A stretch of DNA of 64,000 nt from an uncultured beta proteobacterium (GCA_903897925.1 CAIUDG010000132.1:1-64000), one strand, 5' to 3'. Positions 7,975 through 18,619 are shown, numbered from the stretch's first letter. Translations and numbers: made by a program. Notes: a model not told the origin generated them from the letters alone.

Positions 7975-8010
7975 CGCCTATGCGCGCTATCCGAGTTGTT
8001 TGCGCTATTT

Positions 8011-8040
8011 GCGCTGATAACGGTGTGGCGCGATCAGCGC
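8011..8040. terminator. Hairpin between convergent genes, possible bidirectional terminator
   Basis: GCGCTGAT (8011-8018) and ATCAGCGC (8033-8040) form a perfect 8-bp stem with a 14-nt loop. It sits between the stop codons of the protease (plus) and tatC (minus). There is no clean T run on either side, so it is only a weak terminator candidate. Confidence 0.4.
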
Positions 8041-8060
8041 TTCGAGAGCTTTGCGCGTAA

Positions 8061-8125
8061 TAGGCGCACGTATTAGGCGCACGTATTAGGCGCACGTTTT
8101 AAGCGCACGTACCAAGCGCGCGTTT
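8061..8125. repeat. 13-bp tandem repeat, five units
   Basis: Five consecutive 13-bp units start at 8061, 8074, 8087, 8100 and 8113. The first two are identical (TAGGCGCACGTAT); the others differ at one to four or so positions. A degenerate copy precedes the array at 8048-8060, and a partial one runs into the end of tatC. The repeat fills the gap between the convergent protease and tatC genes. Confidence 0.85.
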
Positions 8126-8907
8126 TAAGCGCTTTCGTCCGTCACCGGCGCCTGGGTGTGCCGGATAAATAGCAGCGCCGCCCAGATGCCCATCTCATAG
8201 AGCAGGCACATGGGTATCAGCAAGGCCACCATGGACACCGGATCGGGCGGCGTCACCAGACCGGCAATGGCGGCAGCGGCAACTACAAAATATGTGCGAA
8301 AAGACTTCAGCTGCGCCACACTGACAACGCCCATGCGCGCCAGAATAATCACCACAATCGGCACTTCAAAGGCCACGCCAAAAGCGATAAACATGGTGAT
8401 GACAAAGTCCAGATAGGCCTCTATATCCGGACTGACCGCGACGGATATCGGCGACATGCGCTGAATCGCCGGGAAGGCCTGGTTGAACACCACAAAATAG
8501 CAAAACGCCGCACCGGTATAAAACAGCACCGTGCTGGCCGCCACCAGCGGCAACACCAGGCGCCGCTCATGGCGGTACAAGCCGGGCGCAACAAAGGCCC
8601 ATATCTGGTACAGAATCCAGGGCAGCGCCAGCGCCAGCGCCGCCATCACTGTCACCTTGATGGGCACCAGAAACGGCGACACCACGCCCACTGCAATCAT
8701 GCGTGAACCTTCGGGCAGCGAACGCACCAGCGGCATCGCCAAAAAGTCATACAGGTGCGACGGGCCGGGATAAAACACCAGCACCAGAAACGCCAGCGCA
8801 ATGCCATAGACGCTGCGCAACAGGCGGTCGCGCAGCTCGATCAGGTGGTGTACGAAAGGCTGCTCAGACCCGGCGAGTTCGTCGTCGTGGGATTTATCAG
8901 TGGACAT
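8125..8907 (-). CDS. tatC: Sec-independent protein translocase subunit TatC
   Basis: Polytopic receptor of the twin-arginine translocase that recognises RR signal peptides and recruits TatA. The 260-residue protein has six predicted membrane helices. The conserved N-terminal segment is FVHHLIELRDRLLRS, and the cytoplasmic loop carries FEVPIVV. ATG 8907 is preferred over an in-frame TTG two codons earlier. Last gene of tatABC and of a gene train reaching back to mlaF. Its 3' end borders a 13-bp tandem repeat. Likely clients in this window are MsrP and the Rieske protein. Confidence 0.95.
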   Translation of the reverse strand: MSTDKSHDDELAGSEQPFVHHLIELRDRLLRSVYGIALAFLVLVFYPGPSHLYDFLAMPLVRSLPEGSRMIAVGVVSPFLVPIKVTVMAALALALPWILYQIWAFVAPGLYRHERRLVLPLVAASTVLFYTGAAFCYFVVFNQAFPAIQRMSPISVAVSPDIEAYLDFVITMFIAFGVAFEVPIVVIILARMGVVSVAQLKSFRTYFVVAAAAIAGLVTPPDPVSMVALLIPMCLLYEMGIWAALLFIRHTQAPVTDESA

Positions 8908-8928
8908 GCTCAAACCGTGGGTTGGGGC

Positions 8929-9378
8929 CTAGGCCTTGCGGCTGGGGCGGTGCCGGGCCACCCGCGCGGCGGCCGACTGGGCGTGGGTGCGCACACCCGC
9001 TCGAACCTTGTACCAGCGCGGTGTGGCGCCTAGTTTGAGGCGCCATTTCTTTCCGGGGTGTCGATAACTGGGTGGCGCCGGCTCTGCCTGCGGCAAGTCC
9101 TGCGTCGCCTCGGACCAGGATTTTTCAAAATCGCTGGCATGGGTCTGAATGCTGTGCTCGACGTCTCGCGCTGCGCTCTCCACGCTGTCGCGCATTTTCT
9201 TCAATGCTTCAACGTCCATGGAGCGGTTGACTTCCTCTTTCACGTCGGCCACATAGCGCCGCGCCCGCCCCAGCAGCGTACCCATGGTACGGGCCAGGCC
9301 AGGCAGGCGTTCGGGACCTATGACGATCAGTGCTATGCCGCCCACAATGGCGAGCTTGGTCACCCCAATATCAAACAC
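8929..9378 (-). CDS. tatB: Sec-independent protein translocase subunit TatB
   Basis: Single-span subunit that forms the substrate-recognition complex with TatC. It starts at a GTG codon, giving the canonical MFDIGVTKL; no ATG would preserve this conserved start. The membrane helix (residues 5-20) leads through the [11 protein letters not shown] hinge into an amphipathic helix ([10 protein letters not shown]). A proline-rich and unusually basic C-terminal tail follows, 149 residues in all. It lies 15 bp after tatA and 21 bp before tatC. Confidence 0.93.
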   Translation of the reverse strand: MFDIGVTKLAIVGGIALIVIGPERLPGLARTMGTLLGRARRYVADVKEEVNRSMDVEALKKMRDSVESAARDVEHSIQTHASDFEKSWSEATQDLPQAEPAPPSYRHPGKKWRLKLGATPRWYKVRAGVRTHAQSAAARVARHRPSRKA

Positions 9379-9393
9379 GCGGGTTTATTCCAG

Positions 9394-9639
9394 TCAGCTT
9401 TTGGTTTTGGCTTCGACATCAATGGTGTCTTTGGCCGCCGCCGCACTGGCCGACACCTGCTGGGCCGGGGCCACTGGGGGGGCCGCTTGTGGCGTCGATT
9501 CGGTGCCGTCTTTCATGCCTTCTTTGAAACTCTTGACCGCGCCACCCAGGTCGGCGCCGATGTTCTTGAGTTTCTTGGTACCAAAGATCAAGACAATGAT
9601 GACCAGAAAAATGATCAGGTGTGTAGTGGACAGTCCCAT
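9394..9639 (-). CDS. tatA: Sec-independent protein translocase subunit TatA
   Basis: Pore or membrane-thinning subunit of the Tat system. The 81-residue protein has a short N-terminal membrane helix ([13 protein letters not shown]), then the TatA hinge [23 protein letters not shown], which includes an amphipathic helix. An Ala/Pro-rich acidic tail ends the protein. AGGAGC lies upstream of the ATG. First gene of tatABC, 39 bp after hinT. Confidence 0.95.
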   Translation of the reverse strand: MGLSTTHLIIFLVIIVLIFGTKKLKNIGADLGGAVKSFKEGMKDGTESTPQAAPPVAPAQQVSASAAAAKDTIDVEAKTKS

Positions 9640-9678
9640 GCAATGCTCCTAACGATTGAGTTCGATTCTATTCTGCGC

Positions 9679-10053
9679 CTATCCGCGCAACCATGGCCGT
9701 GGGCCACCCATGACATGGAAATGCAGATGCTGTACTTCCTGCCCGCCTTCGGCGCCGGTATTGCACACCAGACGGAAACCGCCGTCCGGATAAGGATTGC
9801 AGCCCTCCTGCAAAGCCAGCTTGGGCACCAGGGCCATCATGCGGCCCAGCAGTGCTGTATGGCTGGCGTCGAGCTGCGCCATAGACGGGATATGCAGCTT
9901 GGGAATCAGCAAAAAATGCACTGGCGCCCAGGGGTGTATGTCATGAAAGGCATACAGCTCGTCGTCTTCGTAGACCGTGCGCGAAGGAATCTGTTTGGCA
10001 ATGATCTTGCAAAAAATGCAGTTCGGATCGTGCGCCGGGGTGCTTGCGGTCAT
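9679..10053 (-). CDS. hinT: Histidine triad (HIT) nucleotide-binding protein, HinT-like
   Basis: Small purine nucleoside phosphoramidate hydrolase. The 124-residue protein carries the metal-binding start CIFCKIIAKQIPS and the C-terminal catalytic triad HLHFHVMGG. An in-frame GTG at 10062 would overlap the hisE stop by 4 bp. I prefer the ATG at 10053, which has AAGTGA 5 bp upstream. A HIT gene between hisE and tatA is a common arrangement in Burkholderiales. Any link to histidine synthesis is unproven. Confidence 0.9.
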   Translation of the reverse strand: MTASTPAHDPNCIFCKIIAKQIPSRTVYEDDELYAFHDIHPWAPVHFLLIPKLHIPSMAQLDASHTALLGRMMALVPKLALQEGCNPYPDGGFRLVCNTGAEGGQEVQHLHFHVMGGPRPWLRG

Positions 10054-10058
10054 GTCGT

Positions 10059-10439
10059 TCACTTGCTCTCTGCATCACGCGCAATCGCCTTGCGCAAGGC
10101 TTTTTCCTCAATGCCACTGGTGCCTTCACGGCGCTGCAGTTCGGCAATCACGTCGGCCGGCTGCAGGCCATAGTGGGCCAGTGCAATCATGCCGTGGAAC
10201 CACAGGTCGGCCATTTCGCAGACAATTTTGTGCTTGTCGCCGCCATGGTCGGCGTCTTTGGCGGCCATCACGACTTCAGTGGCCTCTTCGCCAATTTTTT
10301 TCAAAAAGGCATCCGGGCCTTTGTCCAGCAAACGCGCCACATAGCTGGCACTCGGGTCACCGCCATTGGCTGCCTTGCGGCTTTCAATCACGGCCGCCAG
10401 GCGCGCCAGTGCGTCCTGGGAAGTCATCGGGGTCGTCAT
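10059..10439 (-). CDS. hisE: Phosphoribosyl-ATP pyrophosphatase
   Basis: Second step of histidine synthesis: hydrolyses phosphoribosyl-ATP to phosphoribosyl-AMP and pyrophosphate. Of 126 residues, the MazG-type metal site is visible as [14 protein letters not shown] and the downstream EMADLWFH. In many bacteria HisI and HisE are fused; here they are separate, with hisE 38 bp after hisI. ATG 10439 is used (a second ATG lies four codons on). The much longer open frame upstream belongs to hisI read out of frame. Confidence 0.94.
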   Translation of the reverse strand: MTTPMTSQDALARLAAVIESRKAANGGDPSASYVARLLDKGPDAFLKKIGEEATEVVMAAKDADHGGDKHKIVCEMADLWFHGMIALAHYGLQPADVIAELQRREGTSGIEEKALRKAIARDAESK

Positions 10440-10477
10440 GGTACGGGCCTGCTTTCTTGCGCGCTGGGTTGCGCGAA

Positions 10478-10867
10478 TTACTTGTAAATCGACTCGGGGT
10501 CTTTCAGCACCGGGTCGGCACTGTGCCAGACGCCATCTTTCAGCACGCTGAAAAAACAGCTGTGGCGCCCGGTATGGCAGGCAATACCCGGCGTATGCCC
10601 AAGCTGGGTCACTTGCAGCAGCACCACGTCGTTGTCGCAATCAATGCGGATTTCGTGCACGGTCTGCACATGGCCGGACTCTTCGCCCTTGAACCAGAGC
10701 TTGCCGCGCGAACGGCTGAAATACACCGCACGGCCAAGCTCGGCGGTCTTTTGCAAGGCCTCGCGGTTCATCCAGGCGAACATCAGCACGTCCTTGCTGC
10801 CCTGCTCCTGCGCAATGGCGGGAACCAGGCCCTGGGCGTCCCATTTCACTTCATCTAACCAGTTCAT
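10478..10867 (-). CDS. hisI: Phosphoribosyl-AMP cyclohydrolase
   Basis: Third step of histidine synthesis: opens the purine ring of phosphoribosyl-AMP. The 129-residue protein has the signature [16 protein letters not shown], the acidic Mg site DCDND, and the Zn-binding cysteines in [11 protein letters not shown]. It begins 15 bp after the hisF stop, within the his operon. Confidence 0.95.
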   Translation of the reverse strand: MNWLDEVKWDAQGLVPAIAQEQGSKDVLMFAWMNREALQKTAELGRAVYFSRSRGKLWFKGEESGHVQTVHEIRIDCDNDVVLLQVTQLGHTPGIACHTGRHSCFFSVLKDGVWHSADPVLKDPESIYK

Positions 10868-10882
10868 AGCGGGGATTGTCGT

Positions 10883-11680
10883 TCAGATGCGCACCGGAAT
10901 GCCACGCTCGGCCATACGGGCTTTGGCTTGCGCCACGGTGAATTCACCGTAGTGAAAAATACTGGCCGCCAGCACCGCATCGGCACCGCCTTGCTGCACG
11001 CCGTCGGCCAGGTGGTCAAGGGTACCAACGCCGCCCGAGGCGATCACCGGCACCGCCACCGCAGCGGCGACGGCTCGCGTCAGCTCCAGGTCGAAGCCGG
11101 ACTTGGTGCCATCGCGGTCCATGCTGGTGAGCAAAATTTCCCCGGCACCCCGGCGCGCCATTTCGGCGGCCCACTGCACGGCGTCGAGGCCGACATTTTT
11201 TCGCCCGCCGTGGCTGTACACATCCCAGCCCGGGCCGATGGCGCGTCCGTCCAGCAGGCGCGCCGCATCTTCGGCACTGCGCCGCTTGGCGTCAATTGCC
11301 ACCACAATGCACTGGGCGCCATATTTGTGCGAGGCGTCTTCGATCACCTGGGGGTTGGCAATCGCCGCCGAATTGAAACTGACCTTGTCGGCACCGGCAT
11401 TGAGCAGGCGCCGCACATCGTCGACCACGCGCACCCCGCCGCCCACCGTGAGCGGAATAAACACCTGGGACGCCACGGCCTCGATGATGTGCAAAATCAG
11501 GTCGCGCCCATCACTGGTGGCGGTAATGTCGAGAAAAGTCAGCTCGTCAGCGCCCTGGTCGTTGTAGCGGGCGGCGATTTCCACCGGATCGCCGGCATCG
11601 CGCAATTCCACGAAATTGACACCCTTGACCACGCGCCCGCCCGTCACGTCCAGGCAGGGAATGATGCGTTTAGCGAGCAC
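10883..11680 (-). CDS. hisF: Imidazole glycerol phosphate synthase, cyclase subunit HisF
   Basis: (beta/alpha)8-barrel that joins PRFAR and ammonia from HisH to form IGP and AICAR. The catalytic aspartates lie in [14 protein letters not shown] and in the VVAIDAKR strand, and phosphate-binding GGVG/GGVR loops are visible. I use the GTG at 11680 because it gives the family start [12 protein letters not shown] (265 residues). A TTG at 11689 would add three residues and overlap the hisA stop by 4 bp (TTGA). Follows hisA directly. Confidence 0.92.
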   Translation of the reverse strand: MLAKRIIPCLDVTGGRVVKGVNFVELRDAGDPVEIAARYNDQGADELTFLDITATSDGRDLILHIIEAVASQVFIPLTVGGGVRVVDDVRRLLNAGADKVSFNSAAIANPQVIEDASHKYGAQCIVVAIDAKRRSAEDAARLLDGRAIGPGWDVYSHGGRKNVGLDAVQWAAEMARRGAGEILLTSMDRDGTKSGFDLELTRAVAAAVAVPVIASGGVGTLDHLADGVQQGGADAVLAASIFHYGEFTVAQAKARMAERGIPVRI

Positions 11681-11685
11681 CGTGT

Positions 11686-12426
11686 TCAACCATTGAGTTC
11701 ATCGGCGCGCTCTTGCGCTGCCTGGAAGTCCAGATCGCCGCTGTAAATGGCGCGACCACAGATCACGCCTTCGACGCCGTCGTCTTCCACCGCGCACAGG
11801 GCTTCAATGTCGGCCATATTGGACAGGCCGCCCGAAGCAATCACCGGAATCGTCAGGGCCTGCGCCAGCTTAACGGTAGCGTCGACATTGATGCCACTGA
11901 GCATGCCGTCGCGGCCGATGTCGGTATAAATAATCGATTCAACGCCGTAGTCTTCGAACTTCTTGCCGAGGTCGACCACATCGTGGCGCGTCAGCTTGCT
12001 CCAGCCGTCGGTGGCCACCTTGCCGTCGCGTGCGTCCAGACCGACGATGATGTGACCGCCAAAGGCCGTGCAGGCGTCTTGCAGGAAACCGGGGTTTTTC
12101 ACCGCCGCGGTACCAATGATGACGTAGCGCAGACCGGCGTCGAGGTAGCGCTCGATGGTGTCCAGGTCGCGGATGCCGCCGCCCAGCTGCACGTCAATTT
12201 CGTTGCCGACTTCCTTCAGAATCTTGCGGATTGCCAGTTCGTTTTTCGGGTGGCCGGCAAAAGCACCATTGAGGTCCACCAGATGCAGGCGCCGCGCGCC
12301 CTTGTCGACCCAGCGACGGGCCATGACGGCGGGGTCTTCGCCAAAGGTGGTGGATTGGTCCATGTCGCCTTGTTTGAGGCGAACACAATGACCGTCTTTC
12401 AAATCAATCGCGGGAATGAGCAGCAT
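11686..12426 (-). CDS. hisA: 1-(5-phosphoribosyl)-5-[(5-phosphoribosylamino)methylideneamino]imidazole-4-carboxamide isomerase HisA
   Basis: Amadori isomerase converting ProFAR to PRFAR, the substrate of HisF-HisH. Of 246 residues, the catalytic aspartate is Asp8 in IPAIDLKDG, with the partner aspartate in VGLDARDGK. Barrel phosphate loops GGGIRD and ASGGLSN are present. It starts at ATG 12426, 27 bp after hisH. Confidence 0.96.
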   Translation of the reverse strand: MLLIPAIDLKDGHCVRLKQGDMDQSTTFGEDPAVMARRWVDKGARRLHLVDLNGAFAGHPKNELAIRKILKEVGNEIDVQLGGGIRDLDTIERYLDAGLRYVIIGTAAVKNPGFLQDACTAFGGHIIVGLDARDGKVATDGWSKLTRHDVVDLGKKFEDYGVESIIYTDIGRDGMLSGINVDATVKLAQALTIPVIASGGLSNMADIEALCAVEDDGVEGVICGRAIYSGDLDFQAAQERADELNG

Positions 12427-12453
12427 GATGGCGAGTGTGGCCGAGGAGAAAAA

Positions 12454-13110
12454 TCAGGGGTTCCAGTGGAGGAAATTGCGGTAGAGGGACAGTCCATGCT
12501 CCGCGCTTTTTTCCGGGTGAAACTGGGTTGCGAAAATATTATCGCGTGCAATTGCAGAGGAAAAGCGCTGCCCGTAGTCAGTTTCGCCGGCGCTGTGGCG
12601 CGCATCAGACGGTTTCGCATAGTAACTGTGCACGAAATAGAAATAGCTGCCGTCCGGCACATCGCCCCAGACCGGATGGCGCGGACCCGCGCTGTGGGTC
12701 GGCCAGACCTGGTTCCAGCCCATTTGCGGCACCTTGTAGCGGCTGCCGTCGGGCTGCAACTGACCGATCAAGTCAAACTTGCAGACATTGCCGGGAATCA
12801 GGCCCAGACAGGGGGTGTCGAGTTCTTCGCTGTGGTCGAGCAGCATCTGCATGCCGACGCACACGCCCATCAGCGGCTTGTGCGCCGCCGCGTGCATGAC
12901 GGCCTCAAACATGCCGCTGTCATGCAGTTCGCGCATGCAGTCGCGCATGCCGCCCTGCCCTGGCAGCACTACCCGCTCAGCGTCCATTACTTCGCGCGCG
13001 GTGCGGGCCCAGACCACTTCCACGCCAGCGCCTGCGGCCACGTGCATGACGGCCTGCGTGACGGAGCGCAAATTTCCCATGCCGTAGTCCACGACGGCCA
13101 GCTTTTTCAT
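12454..13110 (-). CDS. hisH: Imidazole glycerol phosphate synthase, glutamine amidotransferase subunit HisH
   Basis: Class I glutaminase that feeds ammonia to HisF. Of 218 residues, the nucleophile is the cysteine in GVCVGMQML, and the histidine-glutamate pair lies in TQFHPEKS. The oxyanion-loop motif is [11 protein letters not shown] 13110 gives [13 protein letters not shown], a typical start. The 72-bp gap to hisB upstream contains nothing recognisable. Confidence 0.95.
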   Translation of the reverse strand: MKKLAVVDYGMGNLRSVTQAVMHVAAGAGVEVVWARTAREVMDAERVVLPGQGGMRDCMRELHDSGMFEAVMHAAAHKPLMGVCVGMQMLLDHSEELDTPCLGLIPGNVCKFDLIGQLQPDGSRYKVPQMGWNQVWPTHSAGPRHPVWGDVPDGSYFYFVHSYYAKPSDARHSAGETDYGQRFSSAIARDNIFATQFHPEKSAEHGLSLYRNFLHWNP

Positions 13111-13182
13111 GCCTGAATTCTCATGCTTCTATCGATTTTTCAGAGTGGGCGGGTTGCTTGCATGCCTGCAAAAGCGGCTAGT

Positions 13183-13812
13183 TTACAGCGTCCCTTTGGT
13201 CGACGGGATGGTGCCCGCGGCACGCGGGTCGCGCTCCACTGCGGCGCGCAAGGCGCGGGCGAACGCTTTGAACACGGTTTCGGCCTGGTGGTGGGCGTTT
13301 TCGCCCTTCAGGTTGTCAATGTGCAGCGTGGCAAAGGCATGGTTCACAAAGCCCTGGAAGAACTCGTGCGTCAGCTGGGTATCAAAGCTGCCGATCATTC
13401 CGCTCTTGAACGGAATCGCGCACACCAGCCCGGGACGGCCCGACAAATCGATCACCACGCGCGACAGGGCTTCATCCAGCGGCACGTAGGCGTGGCCGTA
13501 GCGGCAAATACCCTTCTTGTCGCCCAGCGCCTGGTGAAAGGCCTGGCCCAGCGTGATGCCGACATCTTCCACGGTGTGGTGGCCATCAATGTGCAAGTCG
13601 CCGTCGGCTTCGATTTCCAGATCGAACATGCCATGGCGTGCGATCTGGTCCAGCATGTGGTCAAAGAAACCGATGCCGGTCGAGAGCCGGCTTTGGCCGC
13701 TGCCGTCGAGGTTGATCTTGACGCGGATACGGGTCTCGGCGGTATTGCGCGTGACTTCGGCGTTGCGCGGCACCTGGGTGTGCGGCACTTCGGCAATGGC
13801 GTATTGGGTCAT
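13183..13812 (-). CDS. hisB: Imidazoleglycerol-phosphate dehydratase
   Basis: Mn-dependent dehydratase turning IGP into imidazole acetol phosphate. The 209-residue monofunctional enzyme has the histidine-rich metal motifs [21 protein letters not shown] and [17 protein letters not shown]. It lacks the N-terminal histidinol phosphatase domain found in enteric HisB, so that step must be encoded elsewhere. Overlaps the hisC stop by 4 bp. Confidence 0.95.
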   Translation of the reverse strand: MTQYAIAEVPHTQVPRNAEVTRNTAETRIRVKINLDGSGQSRLSTGIGFFDHMLDQIARHGMFDLEIEADGDLHIDGHHTVEDVGITLGQAFHQALGDKKGICRYGHAYVPLDEALSRVVIDLSGRPGLVCAIPFKSGMIGSFDTQLTHEFFQGFVNHAFATLHIDNLKGENAHHQAETVFKAFARALRAAVERDPRAAGTIPSTKGTL

Positions 13813-14951
13813 AGGACTTCCTTCAGGGCAGCAAGCAGTTGATCGTTTTCGGTCGCGCTGCCCACCGTGATGCGCAAACAGTTGGCCAGCAATGGGTGCA
13901 TTTTAGAAACGTTCTTGACCAGGATGTGGCGCGCCTTCAGTCCATCAAAGACTTCGGCCGCGCGTTGCGGCGCACCGTCGATGCGCAACAGGACCATATT
14001 GGCGTCGCTCGGCCAGCTGTGCACCCCTGGCAAGGCGCTGAAAGCCTGTTGCAGGCGCTCGCGCTGGTTGCGGATGTCCGCCGCCTGGGCCGCAAACACG
14101 TCGGCGTGTTCCAGCGCAAACAGGGCGCACTCGTAGTTGAGTACGCTGATGTTGTAGGGCGGGCGCACCTTGTCGACCTGGGCAATCAGATCGGCGTGGC
14201 CGATCATGTAGCCCAAGCGCACACCGGCCAGACCGAACTTGCTCAGGGTGCGCATCAGCAACACATGGGCATGGCCGGCCGGGTCCTGCGCCATGCAGTC
14301 CAGGTAGGTGCGGCTGGAAAACGGCTGGTAGGCCTCGTCGATCACCACCAGGCTGCCGCTTTCGGCGGCCGCCTGGACCACGGCGGCCATGGCCTGTGCA
14401 TCCCACAAATTGGCGGTCGGGTTGTTCGGATAGGCCAGATAAACCAGTGCTGGCTGGTGCTGGCGAATCGCCGCCACCATGGCCTGGGTATCCAGGGCGA
14501 AATCCGCCGTCAGCGGCACGCCGACAAAATCCAGCCCTTGCAACTGGGCACTCATGGCATACATGACAAAGCCTGGCAGCGGCGCCAGCACCACCGGCCG
14601 GGCACCGGTAACGGCATCGGCCGGCACGTCGCAGGCCATGGCCAGCAGATTGATCAGTTCGTCAGACCCATTGCCGAGCATGATGTCGCAGCCCGCGGGC
14701 ATGCCGGCATAGGCCGCCAGTGCGGCGCGCAAGTCATTGACCCGCCCATCCGGATAGCGGTTCAGTGCTGCCGCGCCAAGGCGCTGACCGAGCGCCTGCT
14801 GCAGCGCCTCAGGCAGACGGAACGGATTTTCCATGGCGTCGAGCTTGACCATGCCGACCGAATCCTGGATCGCATAGGCGTGCATGCTCTGGACATCCTG
14901 GCGGATGCGTCGGGCAATCAGCTGCGGCAGGGAATAAGGGTTTTGGCTCAT
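13809..14951 (-). CDS. hisC: Histidinol-phosphate aminotransferase
   Basis: PLP-dependent fold-type I aminotransferase, converting imidazole acetol phosphate and glutamate to histidinol phosphate. Of 380 residues, the PLP lysine lies in [15 protein letters not shown], the cofactor aspartate in VIDEAYQPF, and the NPNNPT-like motif reads [11 protein letters not shown] 14951 is preferred over a TTG five codons earlier. Overlaps hisB by 4 bp. Confidence 0.95.
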   Translation of the reverse strand: MSQNPYSLPQLIARRIRQDVQSMHAYAIQDSVGMVKLDAMENPFRLPEALQQALGQRLGAAALNRYPDGRVNDLRAALAAYAGMPAGCDIMLGNGSDELINLLAMACDVPADAVTGARPVVLAPLPGFVMYAMSAQLQGLDFVGVPLTADFALDTQAMVAAIRQHQPALVYLAYPNNPTANLWDAQAMAAVVQAAAESGSLVVIDEAYQPFSSRTYLDCMAQDPAGHAHVLLMRTLSKFGLAGVRLGYMIGHADLIAQVDKVRPPYNISVLNYECALFALEHADVFAAQAADIRNQRERLQQAFSALPGVHSWPSDANMVLLRIDGAPQRAAEVFDGLKARHILVKNVSKMHPLLANCLRITVGSATENDQLLAALKEVL

Positions 14952-15005
14952 GGTTTTCTCTGACAAAGAAGGAAATTCAGGGTGCCGGACCGGCCGGCGC
15001 TAAGG

Positions 15006-16370
15006 CTATTTCTGCAGCCGCATCTCGGCGGCACGGGCGTGGCCCTGCAGGCCTTCGCCATAGGCCAGCGTTGCCGCAATCGGGCCCAGTACCTGGGCCC
15101 CGGCGGCACTGACCTCAATCAGGCTGCTGCGCTTCTGGAAGTCATAGACCCCGAGCGGGCTGGAGAAGCGTGCGGTACCGCTGGTGGGCAGCACATGGTT
15201 CGGGCCGGCACAGTAGTCGCCCAGCGATTCGCTGGTGTAGGCGCCCAGAAATATGGCGCCGGCGTGCTTCAGCAAGGGCTCCCAGCGGTGCGGCTCACGG
15301 CTGGAAACTTCCAGGTGTTCCGGCGCGATGCGGTTGCTGATGGCACAGGCCTCTTCCATGCTGCGCGTCAGAATCAGCGCGCCCCGGTCCTGCAGGCTTT
15401 TGGCGATGATGGCCGCGCGCGGCATGCCGGGCAACAGGCGCGACAGCGCTTCCTGCACGGCCTCGATATAGGCGGCATCCGGGCACAGCAGAATACTTTG
15501 CGCCAGTTCGTCGTGCTCGGCCTGGCTGAACAGGTCCATCGCCACCCAATCGGGCGGCGTGCTGCCATCGGCCAGCACCAGAATTTCGCTCGGGCCGGCA
15601 ATCATGTCGATGCCGACACGGCCAAACACGCTGCGCTTGGCGGCAGCCACATAGGCATTGCCGGGACCGGTAATCTTGTCCACGGCGGGAATCGTTGCGG
15701 TGCCAAAAGCCAGTGCCGCCACGGCCTGCGCACCACCCACCGTGAAGGCGCGGTGCACACCGGCGACGTAGGCAGCGGCCAGCACCAGCTCATTGCGCTC
15801 GCCCTGTGTGCTGCTGGCACCACTGCCGCCGGTGGCCAGACTGCCGCGCACCGGCGTCGGCACCACCATGATGATTTCCTGCACCCCAGCCACATGCGCC
15901 GGCACCGCATTCATGATCAGGCTGGACGGATAGGCGGCCTTGCCACCTGGCACATAAATGCCAACGCGGTCCAGCGGCGTGACCTTCTGGCCCAGCAGCG
16001 AACCGTCTTGGTCGCGGTAACTCCAGCTTTCGCCGCAGGCTTTTTTCTGCGCCTCGTGGTAGCTGCGCACGCGCGCGGTGGCGTCCTGCAAGGCCTGTTG
16101 CTGGGCCTGCGGCAAACTGTCATAGGCCGCCTTGAAGTCGGCCTGGGTCAGTTCCAGCGCCGCCACGCTGGCAGCCTGCAGACCGTCAAAACGTTCGGTG
16201 TACTCGAGCACCGCCGCATCGCCACGCGCCTGCACATCGGCCAGAATGCCGTCCACGCGCTGCACGATGGCGGCGTCGGTTTCGGCCGACCAATGCTGGC
16301 GCGCCCGGAACTGGGCTTCAAAGTCGGCGTCGGAAGTGCAGAGGCGTGCAGGCGTAGCGAGCAGAGTCAT
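15006..16370 (-). CDS. hisD: Histidinol dehydrogenase
   Basis: Zn-dependent, NAD-linked enzyme for the last two oxidations to L-histidine. Conserved stretches include [31 protein letters not shown] (metal histidine) and [15 protein letters not shown]. From ATG 16370 it has 454 residues. The nearer upstream ATG would overlap hisG, and no strong ribosome binding site is visible for either. It directly follows hisG. Confidence 0.95.
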   Translation of the reverse strand: MTLLATPARLCTSDADFEAQFRARQHWSAETDAAIVQRVDGILADVQARGDAAVLEYTERFDGLQAASVAALELTQADFKAAYDSLPQAQQQALQDATARVRSYHEAQKKACGESWSYRDQDGSLLGQKVTPLDRVGIYVPGGKAAYPSSLIMNAVPAHVAGVQEIIMVVPTPVRGSLATGGSGASSTQGERNELVLAAAYVAGVHRAFTVGGAQAVAALAFGTATIPAVDKITGPGNAYVAAAKRSVFGRVGIDMIAGPSEILVLADGSTPPDWVAMDLFSQAEHDELAQSILLCPDAAYIEAVQEALSRLLPGMPRAAIIAKSLQDRGALILTRSMEEACAISNRIAPEHLEVSSREPHRWEPLLKHAGAIFLGAYTSESLGDYCAGPNHVLPTSGTARFSSPLGVYDFQKRSSLIEVSAAGAQVLGPIAATLAYGEGLQGHARAAEMRLQK

Positions 16371-16383
16371 GGCGAAAAAATAG

Positions 16384-17031
16384 TTATTGGCCGACAGCGC
16401 CGGCAAAGGCGTTAATGATGTCGCGCAGGGGCTGGGTCTTGGTCTTGAGCGCAGCCTGGTTCACCACCAGGCGCGAGCTGATGTCCATGATGCGTTCCAC
16501 TTCCACCAACTGGTTGGCCTTCAGCGTATTGCCGGTGGAGACCAGATCGACGATAGCGTCGGCCAGACCGACCAGCGGCGCCAGCTCCATCGAGCCATAC
16601 AGCTTGATCAGGTCAACGTGCACCCCCTTGGAGGCAAAAAACTCGCGCGCGATGGCGACGTATTTGGTGGCCACGCGCAAGCGCGAACCCTGGCGCACGG
16701 CGCTGGCGTAGTCGAAATCGGCACGCACGGCGACGCTGATGCGGCACTTGGCAATCTGCAGATCCAGCGGCTGGTACAGGCCCTGGTTGCCATGCTCCAG
16801 CAGGGTGTCCCTGCCGGTGATGCCCAGGTCGGCGCCGCCATATTGCACATAAGTGGGCACGTCGGTGGCGCGCACCACCAGCACACGCACATGGGGCTGG
16901 TTGGTAGCCAAAATCAGCTTGCGCGATTTTTCCGGGTCGTCGAGCACCACAATGCCAGCGGCTTTCAGCAGCGGCAGGGTTTCTTCAAAAATGCGTCCCT
17001 TGGACAGGGCCAGAGTAATGGATTGGTTCAT
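16384..17031 (-). CDS. hisG: ATP phosphoribosyltransferase, short form HisG(S)
   Basis: First committed step of histidine synthesis: ATP plus PRPP gives phosphoribosyl-ATP. At 215 residues it is the short form that lacks the C-terminal histidine-sensing domain, with catalytic core motifs such as [15 protein letters not shown] and [10 protein letters not shown]. Short HisG needs the HisZ regulatory subunit, which is not in this window and so must lie elsewhere. Its start overlaps the murA stop by 4 bp, tying histidine synthesis to the murA-ibaG-mla train. Confidence 0.95.
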   Translation of the reverse strand: MNQSITLALSKGRIFEETLPLLKAAGIVVLDDPEKSRKLILATNQPHVRVLVVRATDVPTYVQYGGADLGITGRDTLLEHGNQGLYQPLDLQIAKCRISVAVRADFDYASAVRQGSRLRVATKYVAIAREFFASKGVHVDLIKLYGSMELAPLVGLADAIVDLVSTGNTLKANQLVEVERIMDISSRLVVNQAALKTKTQPLRDIINAFAGAVGQ

Positions 17032-18293
17032 TTGACTCGCTCAATATCGGCACCGATGCCACGCAATTTGGACTCCATCTGATCGTAGCCACGGTCCAGG
17101 TGGTAAATCCGGTCGACCAGGGTTTCGCCCTGCGCCACCAGGCCGGCAATCACCAGGCTGGCCGAGGCGCGCAGGTCGGTTGCCATCACGCTGGCGCCGG
17201 AGAGCTGCTGGCCCCCTTCGATCACCGACACCTTGCCGTCAATCTGGATGTGCGCGCCCAGGCGCACCAGCTCATTGACGTGCATGAAGCGGTTTTCAAA
17301 AATCGTTTCCGTGACCTTGGAAACCCCCTGCGCAATGCAATTCAGCGCCATGAACTGGGCCTGCATATCGGTCGGGAAGCCCGGGTATTCGGTGGTGCGA
17401 AAGCTTTGTGCCTTCAGCTGCCCCTGGGACTGCACGGCAATGCCGTCGTCCAGTGCGGTAACGCTGGCGCCAGCGTCGCGCAGCTTGTCGATCACGGCGT
17501 CGAGGTGGTCGGCACGCGCATGTTTCAAGGTCACCGCGCCGCCGGTGGCTGCCACCGCGCACAGAAAGGTACCAGCTTCAATCCGGTCCGCCACCACCTG
17601 GTGCGTGCAGCCGTGCAGGCTTGGCACGCCCTGGATGCGAATGCGGCTGCTGCCGTGGCCTTCGATGCGGGCACCCATTTTGATCAGCATTTCGGCCAGA
17701 TCGACAATTTCGGGCTCCTGGGCCGCGTTTTCCAGCACGGTTTCGCCTTCCGCCAGCGCGGCGGCCATCAGGAAATTTTCCGTGCCGGTCACCGTCACCA
17801 TGTCCGTGGCGATGCGTGCCCCCTTGAGGCGTGTGCGCCCGGGCAGGAGTTTGGCCACCATATAGCCGTGCTCGACCACAATTTCGGCACCCATGGCACT
17901 CAGGCCCTTGATGTGCTGGTCTACCGGCCGCGAGCCAATTGCGCAGCCCCCCGGTAGCGAAACCTTGGCGTGGCCAAAGCGCGCCAGCAGCGGACCCAGC
18001 GCCAGCACCGACGCGCGCATGGTCTTGACCAGTTCGTACGGCGCTTCCGGCTTGTCCAGCGCACTGGCGTCCAGACGCACGGTGTGGCCCTCTTCGACCT
18101 CGGCCTGCACGCCCATGTTGCGAATCAGCTTGAGCATGGTGCTGACGTCCTGCAGGCGCGGGACGTTGGTCAGCGTGACCGCATCCTGCGTCAACAAGGC
18201 GGCGCAGAGTTCCGGCAGCGCCGCATTCTTGGCGCCGGAAATCAGCACTTCGCCCTGCAGAGCGCGGCCGCCACGTATCAGTAATTTGTCCAT
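17028..18293 (-). CDS. murA: UDP-N-acetylglucosamine 1-carboxyvinyltransferase MurA
   Basis: First committed step of peptidoglycan synthesis: transfers enolpyruvate from PEP to UDP-GlcNAc. Target of fosfomycin. The 421-residue enzyme has catalytic Cys117 in [13 protein letters not shown] (E. coli Cys115), the N-terminal [12 protein letters not shown] and the C-terminal [16 protein letters not shown] cysteine at this position predicts fosfomycin sensitivity of the enzyme itself. ATG 18293 is the family start; the open frame continues upstream through ibaG out of frame. It overlaps hisG by 4 bp. Confidence 0.97.
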   Translation of the reverse strand: MDKLLIRGGRALQGEVLISGAKNAALPELCAALLTQDAVTLTNVPRLQDVSTMLKLIRNMGVQAEVEEGHTVRLDASALDKPEAPYELVKTMRASVLALGPLLARFGHAKVSLPGGCAIGSRPVDQHIKGLSAMGAEIVVEHGYMVAKLLPGRTRLKGARIATDMVTVTGTENFLMAAALAEGETVLENAAQEPEIVDLAEMLIKMGARIEGHGSSRIRIQGVPSLHGCTHQVVADRIEAGTFLCAVAATGGAVTLKHARADHLDAVIDKLRDAGASVTALDDGIAVQSQGQLKAQSFRTTEYPGFPTDMQAQFMALNCIAQGVSKVTETIFENRFMHVNELVRLGAHIQIDGKVSVIEGGQQLSGASVMATDLRASASLVIAGLVAQGETLVDRIYHLDRGYDQMESKLRGIGADIERVK

Positions 18294-18336
18294 CGTTATC
18301 CGTGTTTGTTGCTTAGGGTAGCCATGCAGCGCCGAC

Positions 18337-18588
18337 TCAGGCCGGCTGCGCTGGCAGTTGTGCCCATTCGGCCGGGGTGTAGGTCTTGATCGACAGGGCA
18401 TGCACTTCGTCGGTCTGCATGCGCGCGCCCATGGTGGCGTACACCATCTGGTGGCGCTGGATCGCGCGCTTGCCTTCGAAAGCGCTCGAGACCACGGTGG
18501 CATACCAGTGGCGTCCGTCGCCCTCCAGGGTGCAATGGCTGCAAGGCAGACCGGAGGTGATCAGGGTTTGGATGTCGTCTGCGGTCAT
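18337..18588 (-). CDS. ibaG: BolA family protein, IbaG-like
   Basis: Small BolA-type protein that, with monothiol glutaredoxins, handles 2Fe-2S clusters. IbaG (YrbA) is commonly found beside murA and mla genes. From ATG 18588 it has 83 residues, with the family core [14 protein letters not shown] and the helix-turn-helix-like [14 protein letters not shown]. The Cys-Ser-His-Cys cluster at about residues 16-19 includes the conserved cysteine next to EGDGRH. It lies 31 bp after the ABC permease. Confidence 0.88.
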   Translation of the reverse strand: MTADDIQTLITSGLPCSHCTLEGDGRHWYATVVSSAFEGKRAIQRHQMVYATMGARMQTDEVHALSIKTYTPAEWAQLPAQPA

Positions 18589-18619
18589 GGGAATGGCAAT
18601 GCCTTGGGCTGAAAATAAT

